Shown piece after piece: positions 36,944 through 46,610 of a stretch of DNA of 64,000 nucleotides. The position numbers and the translations under genes were made by a program. Numbering within the stretch: the stretch's first letter is position 1; the number at the start of each line of letters is the position of its first letter. Under the pieces are notes generated by a model that ran no database searches, was not told the origin of the DNA, and saw only the letters and a list, made by a program, of their open reading frames with translations. Source of the DNA: DATKNA01 sp963755755 (lineage in GTDB: Bacteria > Actinomycetota > Actinomycetes > Actinomycetales > Kineosporiaceae); the NCBI GenBank assembly GCA_963755755.1, contig CAVWLJ010000012.1, positions 124,001 through 188,000 on the forward strand. Direction: 5' to 3'.

Positions 36944-37337
36944 GTGGCTGGCTGGCGGACCAAGGTGGGCGGGGGGCACATCGTCGAGCATCCGTCCAAG
37001 GACGCGGCGGACGCGGCGGTCGAGGACGCGCGCCGGCGGTACCGAGCCGGCGCCCGGGCCTTGAGGGTGGTGCGGATCTACGGGCCCGACGGGGGAGTGC
37101 GGCTGATCGACTTCGAGTCCGAGGCCCGGAACGCCGGGCGGGCCCTGCACGAGGTGGAGCTGGCGACGGCGCGCAAGGAGCGGGACGTCCGAGCGGCGGT
37201 GGCGCTCTGGGAGTCGGTGGTGGCGGCGGCCGTCGCCTCCGGTGAGTCGGAGCAGGCGGTCGCGGACGCCGCCGGCGTCAGCGTGCGCGACGTTCGCGCG
37301 ATCCTTCGCCGCCCGGGCCCGCCGGGTAGCCAGGTAG
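36944..37337 (+). CDS. Hypothetical protein with C-terminal HTH-like segment
   Basis: About 125 residues. It begins MAGWRTKVGGGHIVEHPSKDAADAAVEDARRRY and includes RVVRIYGPDGGVRLIDFESEARNAG, a predicted alpha/beta start, then a long helix and a possible HTH (EQAVADAAGVSVRDVRAILRR). GTG at 36944. The 3' end is uncertain: the reading frame runs into the antisense GH9 gene, and a stop occurs at 37327-37337 only in the other two frames. One base is probably wrong here. I do not recognise the family. Confidence 0.5.
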
Positions 37338-39069
37338 GTCGCCACGTGGACCAGCGGCGCGTTCCAGCGGATGCACAGGTCGTTGGTCGTCTCCGACGTC
37401 GGCTCGTCCAGGTAGCAGCACTGCGGGGGGAGGCCGGCGAGCCGCGGGTCACTCGGGAAGCCCGGCGTGCGCATGGAGTTGGCACCGCCGGCCACCGCTC
37501 CGGGCGGCGGAGGCGGGAACGCGGGGTCGAGGTCGTGTCCGAACTGCCGCGTCCGCAGGTGTGCGCTGGAGTCCGCGCCGTAGCCGGTGACATAGCTCTG
37601 GCCGAGGGCGTTGCGGCCGAACAGGTAGTCGACCCCGCAGCGGACGGCGTCGCGGAAGGTGGCGTCCCCGGTCAGCTGGTGCGCGGTCGCCAGGACGACG
37701 AGGTTGTTGAGGATGCGACCGTTCGAGCCCCACGCCCAGCCGTCCGGCGGCGCGTAGGGCTGCCCCCACGGCTGCTCGCGGGCCAGGTCCTGCAGGCGAC
37801 GAGCCGCTGCGACGACGTCGGCGACGACGCGGTCGTGGTCCGGGGAGCGCGCGACCGCCGGTCGCGAGGTCGAGGCGGGCCGGCGCGGCGACCCGGTCGA
37901 AGTCGAAGCCGGCGGGGTCGAAGGCATCCCGGACGTGCTCGGCCGAGCCGAGGACCTCGGCGAGGAACTCGTCCTCGCCCGTGGTGAGCCAGAGCTCCGC
38001 GGCCGCCCAATACCGGTCGTCGGCCACGTCGGGATCCCCGTACGGGCCGCCGCCGTGCGCACCCTCGTCGTCCGGAGCCAGCAGGACCGGGAGCGACCGA
38101 GCCGCCGCGTGGGCGGTGCGCGCCGCGGCGAGCAGCCGCTCGGCGTAGCGAGGATCGACCGGCCGGAACAGCCGGGCGGCCTTGGCCGCGACGGCGGCGA
38201 GGTGCAGGGTCGCCGCGGTGGACGGGCGGTGCAGGACGCGGACGGTCGGGTCCTCGTGTGCCCACCCCGGCAGCGGTGACCACTCGGTGCCGTGCACCCG
38301 GTGGAAGGCCATGCCGGCGAGCGGCTGCCCGCGCGGCACCTGCATCCGCAGCAGCCAGTCGAGCTGCCAGCGGCACTCGTCGAGGACCGCCGCCTCCCGC
38401 CCGCCCGCGGTCGCGTCGACTCCGGTGCGCAGCAGCTCCACGACGCCGAGAAGCTGCCACACCGCGACGGCCCCGCTGACGACGTACTTGCCGTAGTCGC
38501 CCGCGTCGTACCAGCCGCCCGAGACGTCGAACGAGCCCGTGGGCCGCCACCCGGGGTACAGGCGCTCCGCGTCGGGACCGGACCACGCCGGGACCGCGGT
38601 GTCCCCGCGGTTCGGCGGGACTCCCAGATGGCCGGCGGGGCGCCCGTAGCCGGGAAAGCGCGCTGCCGTCGACCTCCCATCCGGAGCGCAGCAGGTGCAG
38701 GACGGCGAGGGCGTCGTCGGCCAGCCGGTCGTACAGGTCGGCGGCGACGCGGAACGCGTGGCTGCGCTCGCCCGCGGCGGCGACCTCGTAGCCGCCCGGG
38801 TGCGTGAGGCCGGAGAGGTCGAGCACGTGCACGGCCAGGCCGGACGTCGGCTCGGGCCGGACCGGCCACGGCCGCGACGTGCCGCGCAGGGCGACGGAGC
38901 CGTCCGGCCGGTGCACCGCGAACGCCGCGGGTTCGCGCCGATCCGTGACCCAGGTCGCCCGGCTCGGGCCGCCCGGCAGGTACCCGAGCTGGTTCACCCG
39001 CACCGCCGGCCGGTTCGCGAGGACCTCCGGGAGGGACCACCGGTGCTCCGGGTGGTTGGTGGAACGCAC
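37278..39069 (-). CDS. Glycoside hydrolase family 9 with N-terminal Ig-like domain (frame breaks)
   Basis: About 595 residues. The N-terminal Ig-like cellulase domain (RVNQLGYLPGG, LSGLTHPGGYEVA) is followed by the GH9 barrel. GWYDAGDYGKYVVSGAVAVW holds the catalytic Asp pair, and LFGRNALGQSYVTGYG and WNAPLVHVA are C-terminal landmarks. The usual acid residue Glu before WNAPLV (TNE) reads as Asp (TND). Frame changes occur near 38650 and 37860, each a +1, and the C-terminal end near 37280 is unsure. It hydrolyses beta-linked glycans; substrate unknown. The absence of a signal peptide suggests an intracellular enzyme. Confidence 0.78.
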
Positions 39070-39133
39070 GTCCCCAGTCTTCCGCGGCCGGGCCGGATCG
39101 GACGCTCCGCGGCGGGCTCGAGCGCACTGAGGG

Positions 39134-40199
39134 TCACATGTCTGGGCGGGGGAAGGTCACGGCCACGTCGAGACCGCCGGCCGGGCGCGCCCGCGCCTCC
39201 AGTTCCGCGCCGTGCGCGTCCGCGATCGCCCGGACGATCGCCAGCCCGAGGCCGTACCCGTCGCCGTGTCGCGTCCGCTGCTGGTCGAGCTGCTGGAACG
39301 GCTCGAACAGCCGGTCGATCTCGCCCGGCGGGACGATCGGACCGGAGTTGCTCACCAGGATCCGAGCTCCGCCCGCCGCGGGAGCGGTCGCCACCTCCAC
39401 CCGGCCGCCTGGTGCGTTGTGCCGGATCGCGTTGTCGACCAGGTTGGCCACCAGGCTCTCCGCCAGCTGCGGATCACCCCAGGCCGGGCCAGGCGCGAGG
39501 TCGGCCCGGACCGTCAGCTCGTCGCAGCGGCGGGAGTCCAGGACGCGGCGCGCGACCTCGGACAGGTCGAAGGGCTCGCCGCGCTCGATGCCCTGCTCGC
39601 CGCCGGCCAGCGTGAGCAGCGAGTCGATCAGACGCTCCTGCGCCGCCCCCAGCGCGAGCGCCTCGTGGCAGGCCACCTCCAGTGAGCCCACGCTGCGCTC
39701 CGGGTCCGCGAGCGCGACCTGCAGCACGGTGCGCCCCGCGGCCAGCGGCGTCCGCAGTTCGTGCGAGGCGTTGGCGACGAAGCGCCGCTGCGAGGCGAAG
39801 GCGGCCTCGAGCCGTCCGAACAACGCGTTGAGGGTGACCGCCAGCTCCGCGAACTCGTCCGCGCGGCCGGTCGGACTCGAGCCGGCGGTGCAGGTTGGTC
39901 GCAGAGATGTCCCGCGCGGTCGCCGTGATCGTGCGCAGCGGACGCAGGAACCGCCCCGCCACCAGCCAGCCGAGCACGAGCGACACCAGGATCAGAGCCA
40001 GCATGGACAGCGCCCACAGGGTGACCGGGAACTGCACCGTGTGGGTCGGGGCGGGCGCCCCACCCGGGGCGGTGCCGGCGGGCGCCGACTCCCGGGTGCC
40101 GAGCAGCGGAGCAGTCACGAGCAGCGCGCCCGACGCGAAGAACGGCACCGCGTACAGCAGCGTGAGCTGCGTGCGCAGGGTCCGCCGCCGGGGGATCAC
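39134..40199 (-). CDS. Sensor histidine kinase (one frame break)
   Basis: About 355 residues. Two membrane segments (LTLLYAVPFFASGALLVTAPLL and WALSMLALILVSLVLGWLVAG) flank a short external loop, then HAMP, the phosphoacceptor His in FVANASHELRTPLAAGR, and the ATPase domain (LVANLVDNAIRHNAPGGR, GDGYGLGLAIVRAIADAHG). The frame changes near 39873 (TCC, extra G, ACC). It overlaps its response regulator by 4 bp and is divergent from an ABC exporter, so it probably controls that exporter. Confidence 0.88.
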
Positions 40200-40858
40200 G
40201 GCTCTCCGACCCGGTATCCGCCCTCGCGCACGGTGTGGACCACCGGCGGATCACCGAGCTTCGTGCGCAACCGGCGGATCGTCGTCTTCACCGTGGTGGT
40301 GAAGGGATCCGCCGCCTCGTCCCACACCCGCTCCAGCAGCTCCTCCGCCGGCACGGGCCGCCCCGCTGCGGCGAGCAGGCACTCGAGCACGCCGAACTCC
40401 TTCGGGCTGAGGTCGAGCCGCCGGCCACCCCGCGAGGCGACCCGCCGCCCGGGGTCGAGCCAGAGGTCGCCGCACTCCAGCACGGGAGGCACCAGCACGG
40501 TGGGTCGCCGGGCCAGGGCGTGGACGCGGGCGACCAGCTCGGGGAAGTCGAACGGCTTCCGCAGGTAGTCGTCCGCTCCCAGGCCCAGCCCCTCGACGCG
40601 GTCCTTGACCGTCGCGGAGGCGGTCAGCATGAGCACGCGGCTGCCCTGCTGCTCGGCGACGATCCGCCGGCACACGTCGTCACCGTGGGTGCCCGGCAGG
40701 TCCCGGTCGAGGATCACCACGTCGTACCGGGTCCGGGCCAGGCGTTCGAGGGCGGCGTCGCCGTCCAGCACGACGTCGACGGCCAGGCCCTCCCGGCGCA
40801 GCCCGACGCCGAGTGTCCGGGCCAGAATCTCGAAGTCCTCGACCACCAGCACCCGCAT
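40196..40858 (-). CDS. OmpR family response regulator
   Basis: About 220 residues, intact. Receiver: MRVLVVEDFEIL at the start, phosphoacceptor Asp in VVILDRDLPGTHGDD, and Lys in DDYLRKPFDFPELVARV. A C-terminal winged HTH follows: LDLSPKEFGVLECLL and TTTVKTTIRRLRTKLGDPPVVHTVREGGYRV. ATG at 40858 is chosen because the receiver begins there; an upstream in-frame start would add 17 residues. It pairs with the kinase and is divergent from the ABC ATPase gene. Confidence 0.93.
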   Translation of the reverse strand: MRVLVVEDFEILARTLGVGLRREGLAVDVVLDGDAALERLARTRYDVVILDRDLPGTHGDDVCRRIVAEQQGSRVLMLTASATVKDRVEGLGLGADDYLRKPFDFPELVARVHALARRPTVLVPPVLECGDLWLDPGRRVASRGGRRLDLSPKEFGVLECLLAAAGRPVPAEELLERVWDEAADPFTTTVKTTIRRLRTKLGDPPVVHTVREGGYRVGEP

Positions 40859-40880
40859 TCGTTCACGATGCCAGCCCGCC

Positions 40881-40921
40881 GGTGTCGGCCGGGTGTCGTC
40901 CGGCGGCACCGTGCTGACACC
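40881..40921. promoter_or_regulatory. Candidate response-regulator tandem site
   Basis: In the 87-bp divergent region between the response regulator and the ABC genes, GGTGTCG occurs at 40881-40887 and 40892-40898, an 11-bp period. The complement GACACC lies at 40916-40921. OmpR-type regulators bind direct repeats about one helical turn apart, so this is the likely control site for both sides. Inferred from layout only. Confidence 0.5.
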
Positions 40922-40945
40922 GGCACGCGCGTAGAACCGTTGCCC

Positions 40946-41863
40946 ATGATCAGTGTGAACGGACTACGGAAGCGGTTCGGCGCCACCGTCGCGCTGGACG
41001 GGATGACGTTCACCGTGCGGCGAGGCCAGGTCACCGGCTTCGTCGGCCCGAACGGTGCCGGGAAGTCGACCACCATGCGCGTCATCCTGGGCCTCGACGC
41101 ACCCGACGCCGGCGTGGCCCTCGTCGACGGGCGGCCCTACCGCGCCCTGCCCACCCCGCTGCGATCCCTCGGCTCGCTGCTCGACGCCGCGGCCCTCCAG
41201 CCCGGACGCACCGCCCGGAATCACCTGCTGTGGATCGCCCACTCCCAGGGCCTCGACGCACGGCGCGTCGACGAGGTCCTCGAGCAGGCCGGGCTGACCT
41301 CCGTGGCACGGCGCCGCGCCGGCGGGTTCTCGCTCGGCATGCGGCAGCGCCTCGGCGTCGCGGCGGCGATGCTCGGGGACCCGCCGGCGCTCCTGCTCGA
41401 CGAGCCGTTCAACGGGATGGACCCGGAGGGCATCATCTGGATGCGTCACTTCCTGCGCGCCCTCGCCGCGCAGGGCCGGGCCGTCCTCGTCTCGAGCCAT
41501 CTCATGGGCGAGCTGCAGGACACCGCCGACCATGTCGTGGTCGCGGGACGGGGTCGGGTGATCGCGGACGCAAGCGTCGCCGACCTGCTGGCCGCCGCGG
41601 CTGCCGGCCGGGTCACCGTGCGGTCGTCGGCACCGGACGCCGCAGCCGTGCTCGGTCGCGCCGGCGCGGCGGTGACCCCGGGCGCCGACGGCACGCTGGT
41701 CGTCACCGGCCTCCCCGGGGAGACGATCGCCGCGGTCCTGCACAGCAACGGGCTGCCGTTCTCCGAGCTCGCCGCCCATCGAGCCACGCTGGAGGAGGCC
41801 TATCTGCACCTCACGCACGACGCGGTGGAGTACCGCGCCGCGCTCGCGGAGGGGGACCGGTGA
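40946..41863 (+). CDS. ABC transporter ATPase, drug/antimicrobial export type
   Basis: 305 residues, intact. Walker A GPNGAGKST, signature FSLGMRQRLGVAAAMLG, Walker B ALLLDEPFNGMDP and the switch His in VLVSSHLMGEL. The SLGMRQRL signature marks the bacitracin/lantibiotic/CcmA-like exporter group. A C-terminal accessory part follows (VTVRSSAPDAAAVLGRAG). ATG at 40946. The stop overlaps the first permease start as GTGA, and two permease genes follow. It is divergent from a two-component system that may sense the exported compound. Confidence 0.92.
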   Translation: MISVNGLRKRFGATVALDGMTFTVRRGQVTGFVGPNGAGKSTTMRVILGLDAPDAGVALVDGRPYRALPTPLRSLGSLLDAAALQPGRTARNHLLWIAHSQGLDARRVDEVLEQAGLTSVARRRAGGFSLGMRQRLGVAAAMLGDPPALLLDEPFNGMDPEGIIWMRHFLRALAAQGRAVLVSSHLMGELQDTADHVVVAGRGRVIADASVADLLAAAAAGRVTVRSSAPDAAAVLGRAGAAVTPGADGTLVVTGLPGETIAAVLHSNGLPFSELAAHRATLEEAYLHLTHDAVEYRAALAEGDR

Positions 41864-43373
41864 GCGGGGCGGCGAGAACGGTGCGCGCCGAATGGACGAA
41901 GTTCCGCACCGTCCGCGGCTGGGTGATCGGCCTGCTCGCGGCTGCCGGCGTCCTCGTGGCCCTCGGGCTGCCGCTCGGGGCGCACGGGTCCTGCGGCACG
42001 AACGGCTCCGGATCCGCATGCCCGACTCTCGTCGGACCCGGCGGTGAGGAGGTGACCGACGCGTTCACCTTCGTCCACCAGCCGCTGGCCGGCGACGGCA
42101 GCATCACCGTACGGGTCGCCGCACTCACCGGTCTGCTGCCGGACCCGAGCGCGCCGCCGGGCACCGAGCGGAACCGGCCCGGCCTCGTGCCCTGGGCCAA
42201 GGCCGGGCTGCTGCGTCAAGGCCGGTACCACCGAGGGGTCCACCTACGCGGCGGTGATGGTCACCGGCAACCACGGCGTCCGCCTGCAGGCCGACTACGT
42301 CCAGGACGAGCCGGGCGGCACCGGGGGTGCGCCGCGCTGGCTGCGGCTGACCCGGGCGGGCGACACGGTCACGGGCGCCGAGTCCGGCGACGGCATCCGG
42401 TGGGCGACGATCGGTGCCGTGCACCTGCCCGGGCTGCCCGCCGCCGCCGAGGTGGGCCTGTTCGTCACGTCCCCCCAGTACTTCGAGGAGGTCCACGACG
42501 GGGTGAACTCGGGCTCCGCCGGCGGGCCGAGCCAGGCCACCGGCAGCTTCGACCACCTGGCGCTCCAGGGCGGCTGGACGGGCGCCGCCTGGCGGACGGA
42601 CCGCATCGGCGGGCCGGACAACGAGCCGCGAGCGAGCGACGCCGGCGTCCGGCGAGAAGGCGACACCTTCCGGCTGTCCGGCTCGGGTGACATCGCGCCG
42701 GCCGTCCCGGGTGCGGCCGGCGCCGGCCTGTCCGTCACCCAGACCCTCGTCGGCACCTTCGCCGGCCTCATCATCCTGGTCGCAATCGGTGCCGCGTTCG
42801 TCACCGCGGAGTACCGGCGCGGCCTCATCAGGACCACCCTGGCCGCCACCCCGACCCGCATGCGCGTGCTCGCCGCCAAGGCCGCCGTCCTGGCGGCCGT
42901 CACGTTCGTGGCGGGCCTGGTCGCGGCGGCCGTCGTGGTGGTGCTCGGGCAGCGGGTCCTGCGCGCCCAGGGCGTGTACGTCCACCCCACCTCGATGGGC
43001 ACGCAGCTGAGGATCGTGGTCGGCACCGGGGCGCTGCTCGCGGTCGCCGCGATCCTGGCGCTGGCCCTCGGCACGCTGATCCGGGGGAGCGTCGCGGCGA
43101 TCACGGCGGGCGTCGTCGTGATCGTGCTGCCGTACGTGCTCGCCGTCACCGTCCTTCCCGACAGAGTGGCGGAGTGGATGCTGCGGATCAGCCCTGCGGC
43201 GGCGTTCGCGGTTCAGCAGTCGGCGACCGTCTATCCGCAGGTGGCGAACATCTACACGCCGGCCGCCGGCTACTTCCCACTGCCCGGGTGGGCCGGCTTC
43301 GCCGTCCTCGCCGGGGTGGACGGCCCTCGCCTTCGGCGCTGCCCTCGTGGTGCTGGACCGGCGGGACGCATGA
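41860..43373 (+). CDS. ABC permease with extracellular lectin-like domain (two frame breaks)
   Basis: About 503 residues, starting GTG at 41860. After the first membrane segment (WVIGLLAAAGVLVALGLPLG) comes a large external domain of about 220 residues: VMVTGNHGVRLQADYV, WLRLTRAGDTVTGAESGDGIRWATIGAVHLPG, AEVGLFVTSP. It resembles DUF1349/concanavalin-like folds. At least five more membrane segments follow (LVGTFAGLIILVAIGAAFVTAEYRRG etc.). The frame changes near 42212 and 43317. The next permease overlaps its stop as ATGA. With the ATPase it forms an export pump. Confidence 0.8.
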
Positions 43374-44086
43374 GACATCCGCTGCACGCCGAGTGGACCA
43401 AGCTCCGGACGTCCCCCGGAACCCTTCCGCTGATCCTGACCCTGGTCGCCGGCACGGTCGGGATCAGCGCGCTCTCGGTCACGTGTTCGGGCTCCGGCTG
43501 TGATCCGGACCTGCCGAGGCTGAGCCTCACCGGGGTGCAGCTCGGCCAGGCCGTCGTGGCGATCCTCGCTGTGCTGACGATGGGCACCGAGTACAGCACC
43601 GGGATGATCGGGGTGACGCTCGCTGCCGTCCCGCGCCGCGGCACGGTCCTGACGGCGAAGGCGCTCGTCCTCGCGGCCATCGTGGCGGTCGCGTCGGCCG
43701 TCGCCGTCGCCGGGTGTCTCGTCGTGGGCGGGGCCCTGCTGCCCGGTTACGCCGCGGTGCTCCGGCCGGCGGTCGGCTCGGTGATGTACCTCGCCCTCAT
43801 CGGCCTGCTGAGCCTGGGCGTCGTCACGGCGCTACGGAGCCCGGCCGCCGCGATCGGCGTCGTGCTCGCGTTGCTCTACGCCCTCCCGATCGTGATCCAG
43901 GCGGTGCAGGACGCGGGGTGGCGACGGCACCTGCTCCAGGCGACGCCGACGAGCGCCGGGCTTGCCGTGCAGGCGACGGGCAACGACGCGCCCATCGACC
44001 CGTGGTTGGGGCTCGGCGTGCTGGCACTGTGGACCGTCGCGGCGCTGCTGGCCGGCGGCCTGCTCCTCGTCCGCCGGGATGCCTGA
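43370..44086 (+). CDS. ABC transporter permease
   Basis: 238 residues, intact, ATG at 43370 overlapping the previous stop. It starts MRHPLHAEWTKLRTSPGTLP, as ABC-2-type permeases of this sort do, and has six membrane segments with the conserved ATEYSTGMI-like sequence MGTEYSTGMIGVTLAAVPRR. It forms the export pump with the ATPase and the first permease. Ends 26 bp before the convergent VOC gene. Confidence 0.88.
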   Translation: MRHPLHAEWTKLRTSPGTLPLILTLVAGTVGISALSVTCSGSGCDPDLPRLSLTGVQLGQAVVAILAVLTMGTEYSTGMIGVTLAAVPRRGTVLTAKALVLAAIVAVASAVAVAGCLVVGGALLPGYAAVLRPAVGSVMYLALIGLLSLGVVTALRSPAAAIGVVLALLYALPIVIQAVQDAGWRRHLLQATPTSAGLAVQATGNDAPIDPWLGLGVLALWTVAALLAGGLLLVRRDA

Positions 44087-44112
44087 GCACGAGGACGGGA
44101 GGGCGCCGCGGC

Positions 44113-44598
44113 TCAGCCGCGGGCGGCGGCCTCGAGGCCGGCCACGTCGATCTTCACCATCTTCAGCATCGCCTCCAGGACCCGTTGGGTCACCGCCGGA
44201 TCGGCGTCGTCCATCAGCTGCTCGAGCTGCACGGGGATGACCTGCCAGCTCAGCCCGAACCTGTCGGTGAGCCACCCGCACTGCTGCGGGGCCCCGCCGT
44301 CCGCCATCAGGGCGTCCCAGTAGTGGTCGACGTCGGCCTGCGAATCGCACAGCACGTACAGGGACACCTGGGGGTTGAGCGGGAACTCGGGGCCGCCGTT
44401 GAGGAAGGTGTAGTTCTGGCCCATCAGGGTGAGGTCGACGATGAAGGGACCACCCTCTTTGACGCCGCCGGGAATGCCGGGCGGCGCCGGGATGACCCTG
44501 TCGACGTGGGAGTCCTCGAACAGGCTCGTGTAGAACCTGGCCGCGTCCTCGGCCTGGTCGTCGAACCACAGGTGGGTCGCGAACCTGAGCACTGTCAT
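44113..44598 (-). CDS. VOC/PhnB-like protein
   Basis: 161 residues, intact. It has paired beta-alpha-beta units of the glyoxalase/PhnB fold: THLWFDDQAEDAARFYTSLF, FTFLNGGPEFPLNPQVSLYV-like, and CGWLTDRFGLSWQVIP. The C-terminal VTQRVLEAMLKMVKIDVAGLEAA is the usual tail of the 3-demethylubiquinone 3-methyltransferase-like group, most of whose members have no known function. AGGAGGAACG precedes the ATG at 44598, a strong ribosome site. The 234 bp between it and the next gene hold nothing recognised. Confidence 0.85.
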   Translation of the reverse strand: MTVLRFATHLWFDDQAEDAARFYTSLFEDSHVDRVIPAPPGIPGGVKEGGPFIVDLTLMGQNYTFLNGGPEFPLNPQVSLYVLCDSQADVDHYWDALMADGGAPQQCGWLTDRFGLSWQVIPVQLEQLMDDADPAVTQRVLEAMLKMVKIDVAGLEAAARG

Positions 44599-44832
44599 CG
44601 TTCCTCCTCAGAGACCTGCGGGGCGACGTACGTCGGCCTCCCGCCTGAGCACGTCCGTCCGGGGAGAGACTGTGCAACGCCTGCTTTCTCATCGGCGTCC
44701 CTGGAAACCGGCCCTGTCGTCGGTTCCCCGCGGGCGTCGACGTGAGCGACTGCTGGGCGCGGGTGAGCTCCGAAGGAGCACGCAGAGGCCCCCCGGGGCC
44801 GGGTCAACCGGACGGAGGCAGAACCTCGTGGA

Positions 44833-45246
44833 TCAGGACTCACCGTGGGCGGGGGCCATCAGGGCGTCGCGAACCACGGGAAAGAGGTCGCCCCAGCACT
44901 GCACGATCTTGCCATCGGCGATCCGGTAGATGACCAGTTCCTGGGTGCTGACCTTCCGGCCGGTGGGGGCGATGCCGCTGAAGGGGCCGGTGTGTGTCCC
45001 CTGCCCGATGAGCCGCGCGGCGATCGTGTCCTCCTCGACCACCAGCTGTTGCACCTCCCAGTGGTAGTCGGGGAAGGCTGTGCACACGGCCTTGACTCCG
45101 TCGATGTAGGCGGCCAGTCCATCGACGGGCCCGGAGCCGCTCACCTGCTGGGAGACGAACTCGCCCAACTGGTCGAAGCGGTGCTCGTTGCACCGGGCGA
45201 GGTAGCGCTCGTACACGGCGACTACGTCAGCGCGTTCGGCTCCCAT
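44833..45246 (-). CDS. SnoaL-like (NTF2-fold) protein
   Basis: 137 residues, intact, ATG at 45246. It has the SnoaL/NTF2 pattern: VAVYERYLARCNEHRFDQLGEFVS, IDGVKAVCTAFPDYHWEVQQLV, RLIGQGTHTGPFSGIAPTGRKVSTQELVIYRIADGKIVQCWGDL. The fold makes a cone with a pocket for small hydrophobic ligands; some members are isomerases or polyketide cyclases. No nearby pathway fixes its job here. Confidence 0.85.
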   Translation of the reverse strand: MGAERADVVAVYERYLARCNEHRFDQLGEFVSQQVSGSGPVDGLAAYIDGVKAVCTAFPDYHWEVQQLVVEEDTIAARLIGQGTHTGPFSGIAPTGRKVSTQELVIYRIADGKIVQCWGDLFPVVRDALMAPAHGES

Positions 45247-45388
45247 ACCGCCACGATCACACGGCCCAGTGCTGGTCGCCGGTCGGGCTGCGCGGCCGAG
45301 CGTCGTCCTCGATGACTCGTGCTGTGATCGTCCGTCTCTGCTGTATGGATCCCGCCGGGCACGCCGTCGGGGTGCGGAAGGAGCACGC

Positions 45389-45955
45389 ATGACAGGCAGC
45401 CTGACCGTCGACATCTTCCTCTCGGTGGATGGCTGGGCCGGGTCGGACGGTCTCCCGGGCTACTTCGGCTATCTGGCACCGGACCTCGAGGAGTGGATCA
45501 CGGCCGAAGGAGACGCGCCGCAGTCGGTGATCCTGGGTCGGCGGACGTACGAGGTGCTGGCCGAGCTTCCGGAGGAGTTCCGCGACGAGGGATGGCATCG
45601 GCTGACGCGGCTGCCGAAGGTCGTCTTCTCCCGGACGCTGACCAGCGTCAGCTGGCCGAACACACGGATCTGCGCGGGGGACCTGACCCACGAGGTTCAA
45701 GCGATGAAGGACGCCAGCGACGTCCCGCTGCGGACCATGGGGAGCTTGTCACTGGCCCGGCAGCTCGTCAGCGCCGGCTTGGTCGACCGACTCCGACTGA
45801 TGGTCTTTCCGCTCGTCGCCGGGCCGTTCGGCCGAGAGGCCGCCTTCGAGGGCGTGAACTCTGCCGACCTTGAACTGGTCAGCCATCGGGTACTCGACGG
45901 TCGTGTGCTCCTCGTCGAGTACCGTCCCACGGGTCGGGACATCCCCCGCGCCTGA
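45389..45955 (+). CDS. Dihydrofolate reductase-like (RibD C-terminal domain) protein
   Basis: 188 residues, intact, ATG at 45389 with GGAAGGAG six bases upstream. It has the DHFR/RibD reductase fold: DIFLSVDGWAGSDG, SVILGRRTYEVLAEL, PKVVFSRTL, LRTMGSLSLARQLVSAGLVDRLRLMVFPLVAG. It is probably an NADPH-dependent reductase of the YfiR/YyaP type with unknown substrate. It is convergent with the decayed adenylyltransferase gene. Confidence 0.87.
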   Translation: MTGSLTVDIFLSVDGWAGSDGLPGYFGYLAPDLEEWITAEGDAPQSVILGRRTYEVLAELPEEFRDEGWHRLTRLPKVVFSRTLTSVSWPNTRICAGDLTHEVQAMKDASDVPLRTMGSLSLARQLVSAGLVDRLRLMVFPLVAGPFGREAAFEGVNSADLELVSHRVLDGRVLLVEYRPTGRDIPRA

Positions 45956-46384
45956 GGGGCATGGCCGGCGGAGGCGTTGCGGTGTCAGGGCACCGGCCGG
46001 GCGGCGCGCCGTCGAGCGGCAGGCCGGCCGTCAGCACCATGGTGACCAGCACGGCAAGGTCGGGCCTGGACTCACGAGCAGGAACGGCACCCGCCTCGAA
46101 GTCCTCGCGCAACCACTCCCCGTAAAGGAAGTCGCAGTTCGGCGGGTACCGCCAGGGGCGGACCTCACCCTGCACCACGGCGACGAGCTCGACGGGCCGG
46201 GCAGCGTTCACGGTCCCCGAGAGCGAGAGGAGTCCTTCGAGGAGCCGCCGAGGACGACGAGGACGTCCACGTCGCTGGCCGGACGCAGGCCCTGGAGCAC
46301 GGCCGACCCGTGCAGGTGCGTGCCGAGGACGTTCCCGCCGAGGACGTCGCGCACCATGGCCGCGACCTCCTGGGCGGGGTGCAT
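45879..46384 (-). pseudogene. Decayed AadA-like aminoglycoside nucleotidyltransferase
   Basis: Reading from ATG at 46384 gives the nucleotidyltransferase start MHPAQEVAAMVRDVLG and the active-site GTHLHGSAVLQGLRPASDVDVLVV (the GS and DxD motifs). After a -1 change near 46233 come LLSLSGTVNAARPVELVAVVQGEVRPWRYPPNCDFLYGEWLR and DLAVLVTMVLTAGLPLDGAPPG. Homology then stops: a normal family member is about 250 residues, but the helical C-terminal half is missing and the DHFR-like gene overlaps the remainder. It is therefore probably not functional. Confidence 0.7.
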
Positions 46385-46610
46385 GCCGGCCAAGTTGCGT
46401 CCCCACGCGGCGAGCGGACAGCCGGGCGGCACGGTGAGCCAGCCAGGGGCCCGGCGCCATGCCCCCAAAGCCAGGGCCCGTGCGGGCGGTCCGCCAGAGC
46501 ACATCCAGGCCGCCGTTCTCCTGCACAGGGCAACCAGATGTGCACCGTTCGGCGCTTGGGGTGGTGTGCGCCGGACTGACAGGTGAGCGAGTCCGAAGCG
46601 CGTGGACTCG

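Noticed and set aside
36815..39127. Continuous 770-codon minus-strand frame covering GH9 and the DUF gene
   Set aside because: Only its middle part matches GH9; the ends are out of frame with the conserved sequence or antisense to another gene.
44086..44125. Hairpin CCGCGGC-TCA-GCCGCGG at the end of the permease and VOC genes
   Set aside because: The stem overlaps the VOC stop codon, has a 3-base loop and no T-run, so it is probably GC-rich chance pairing.
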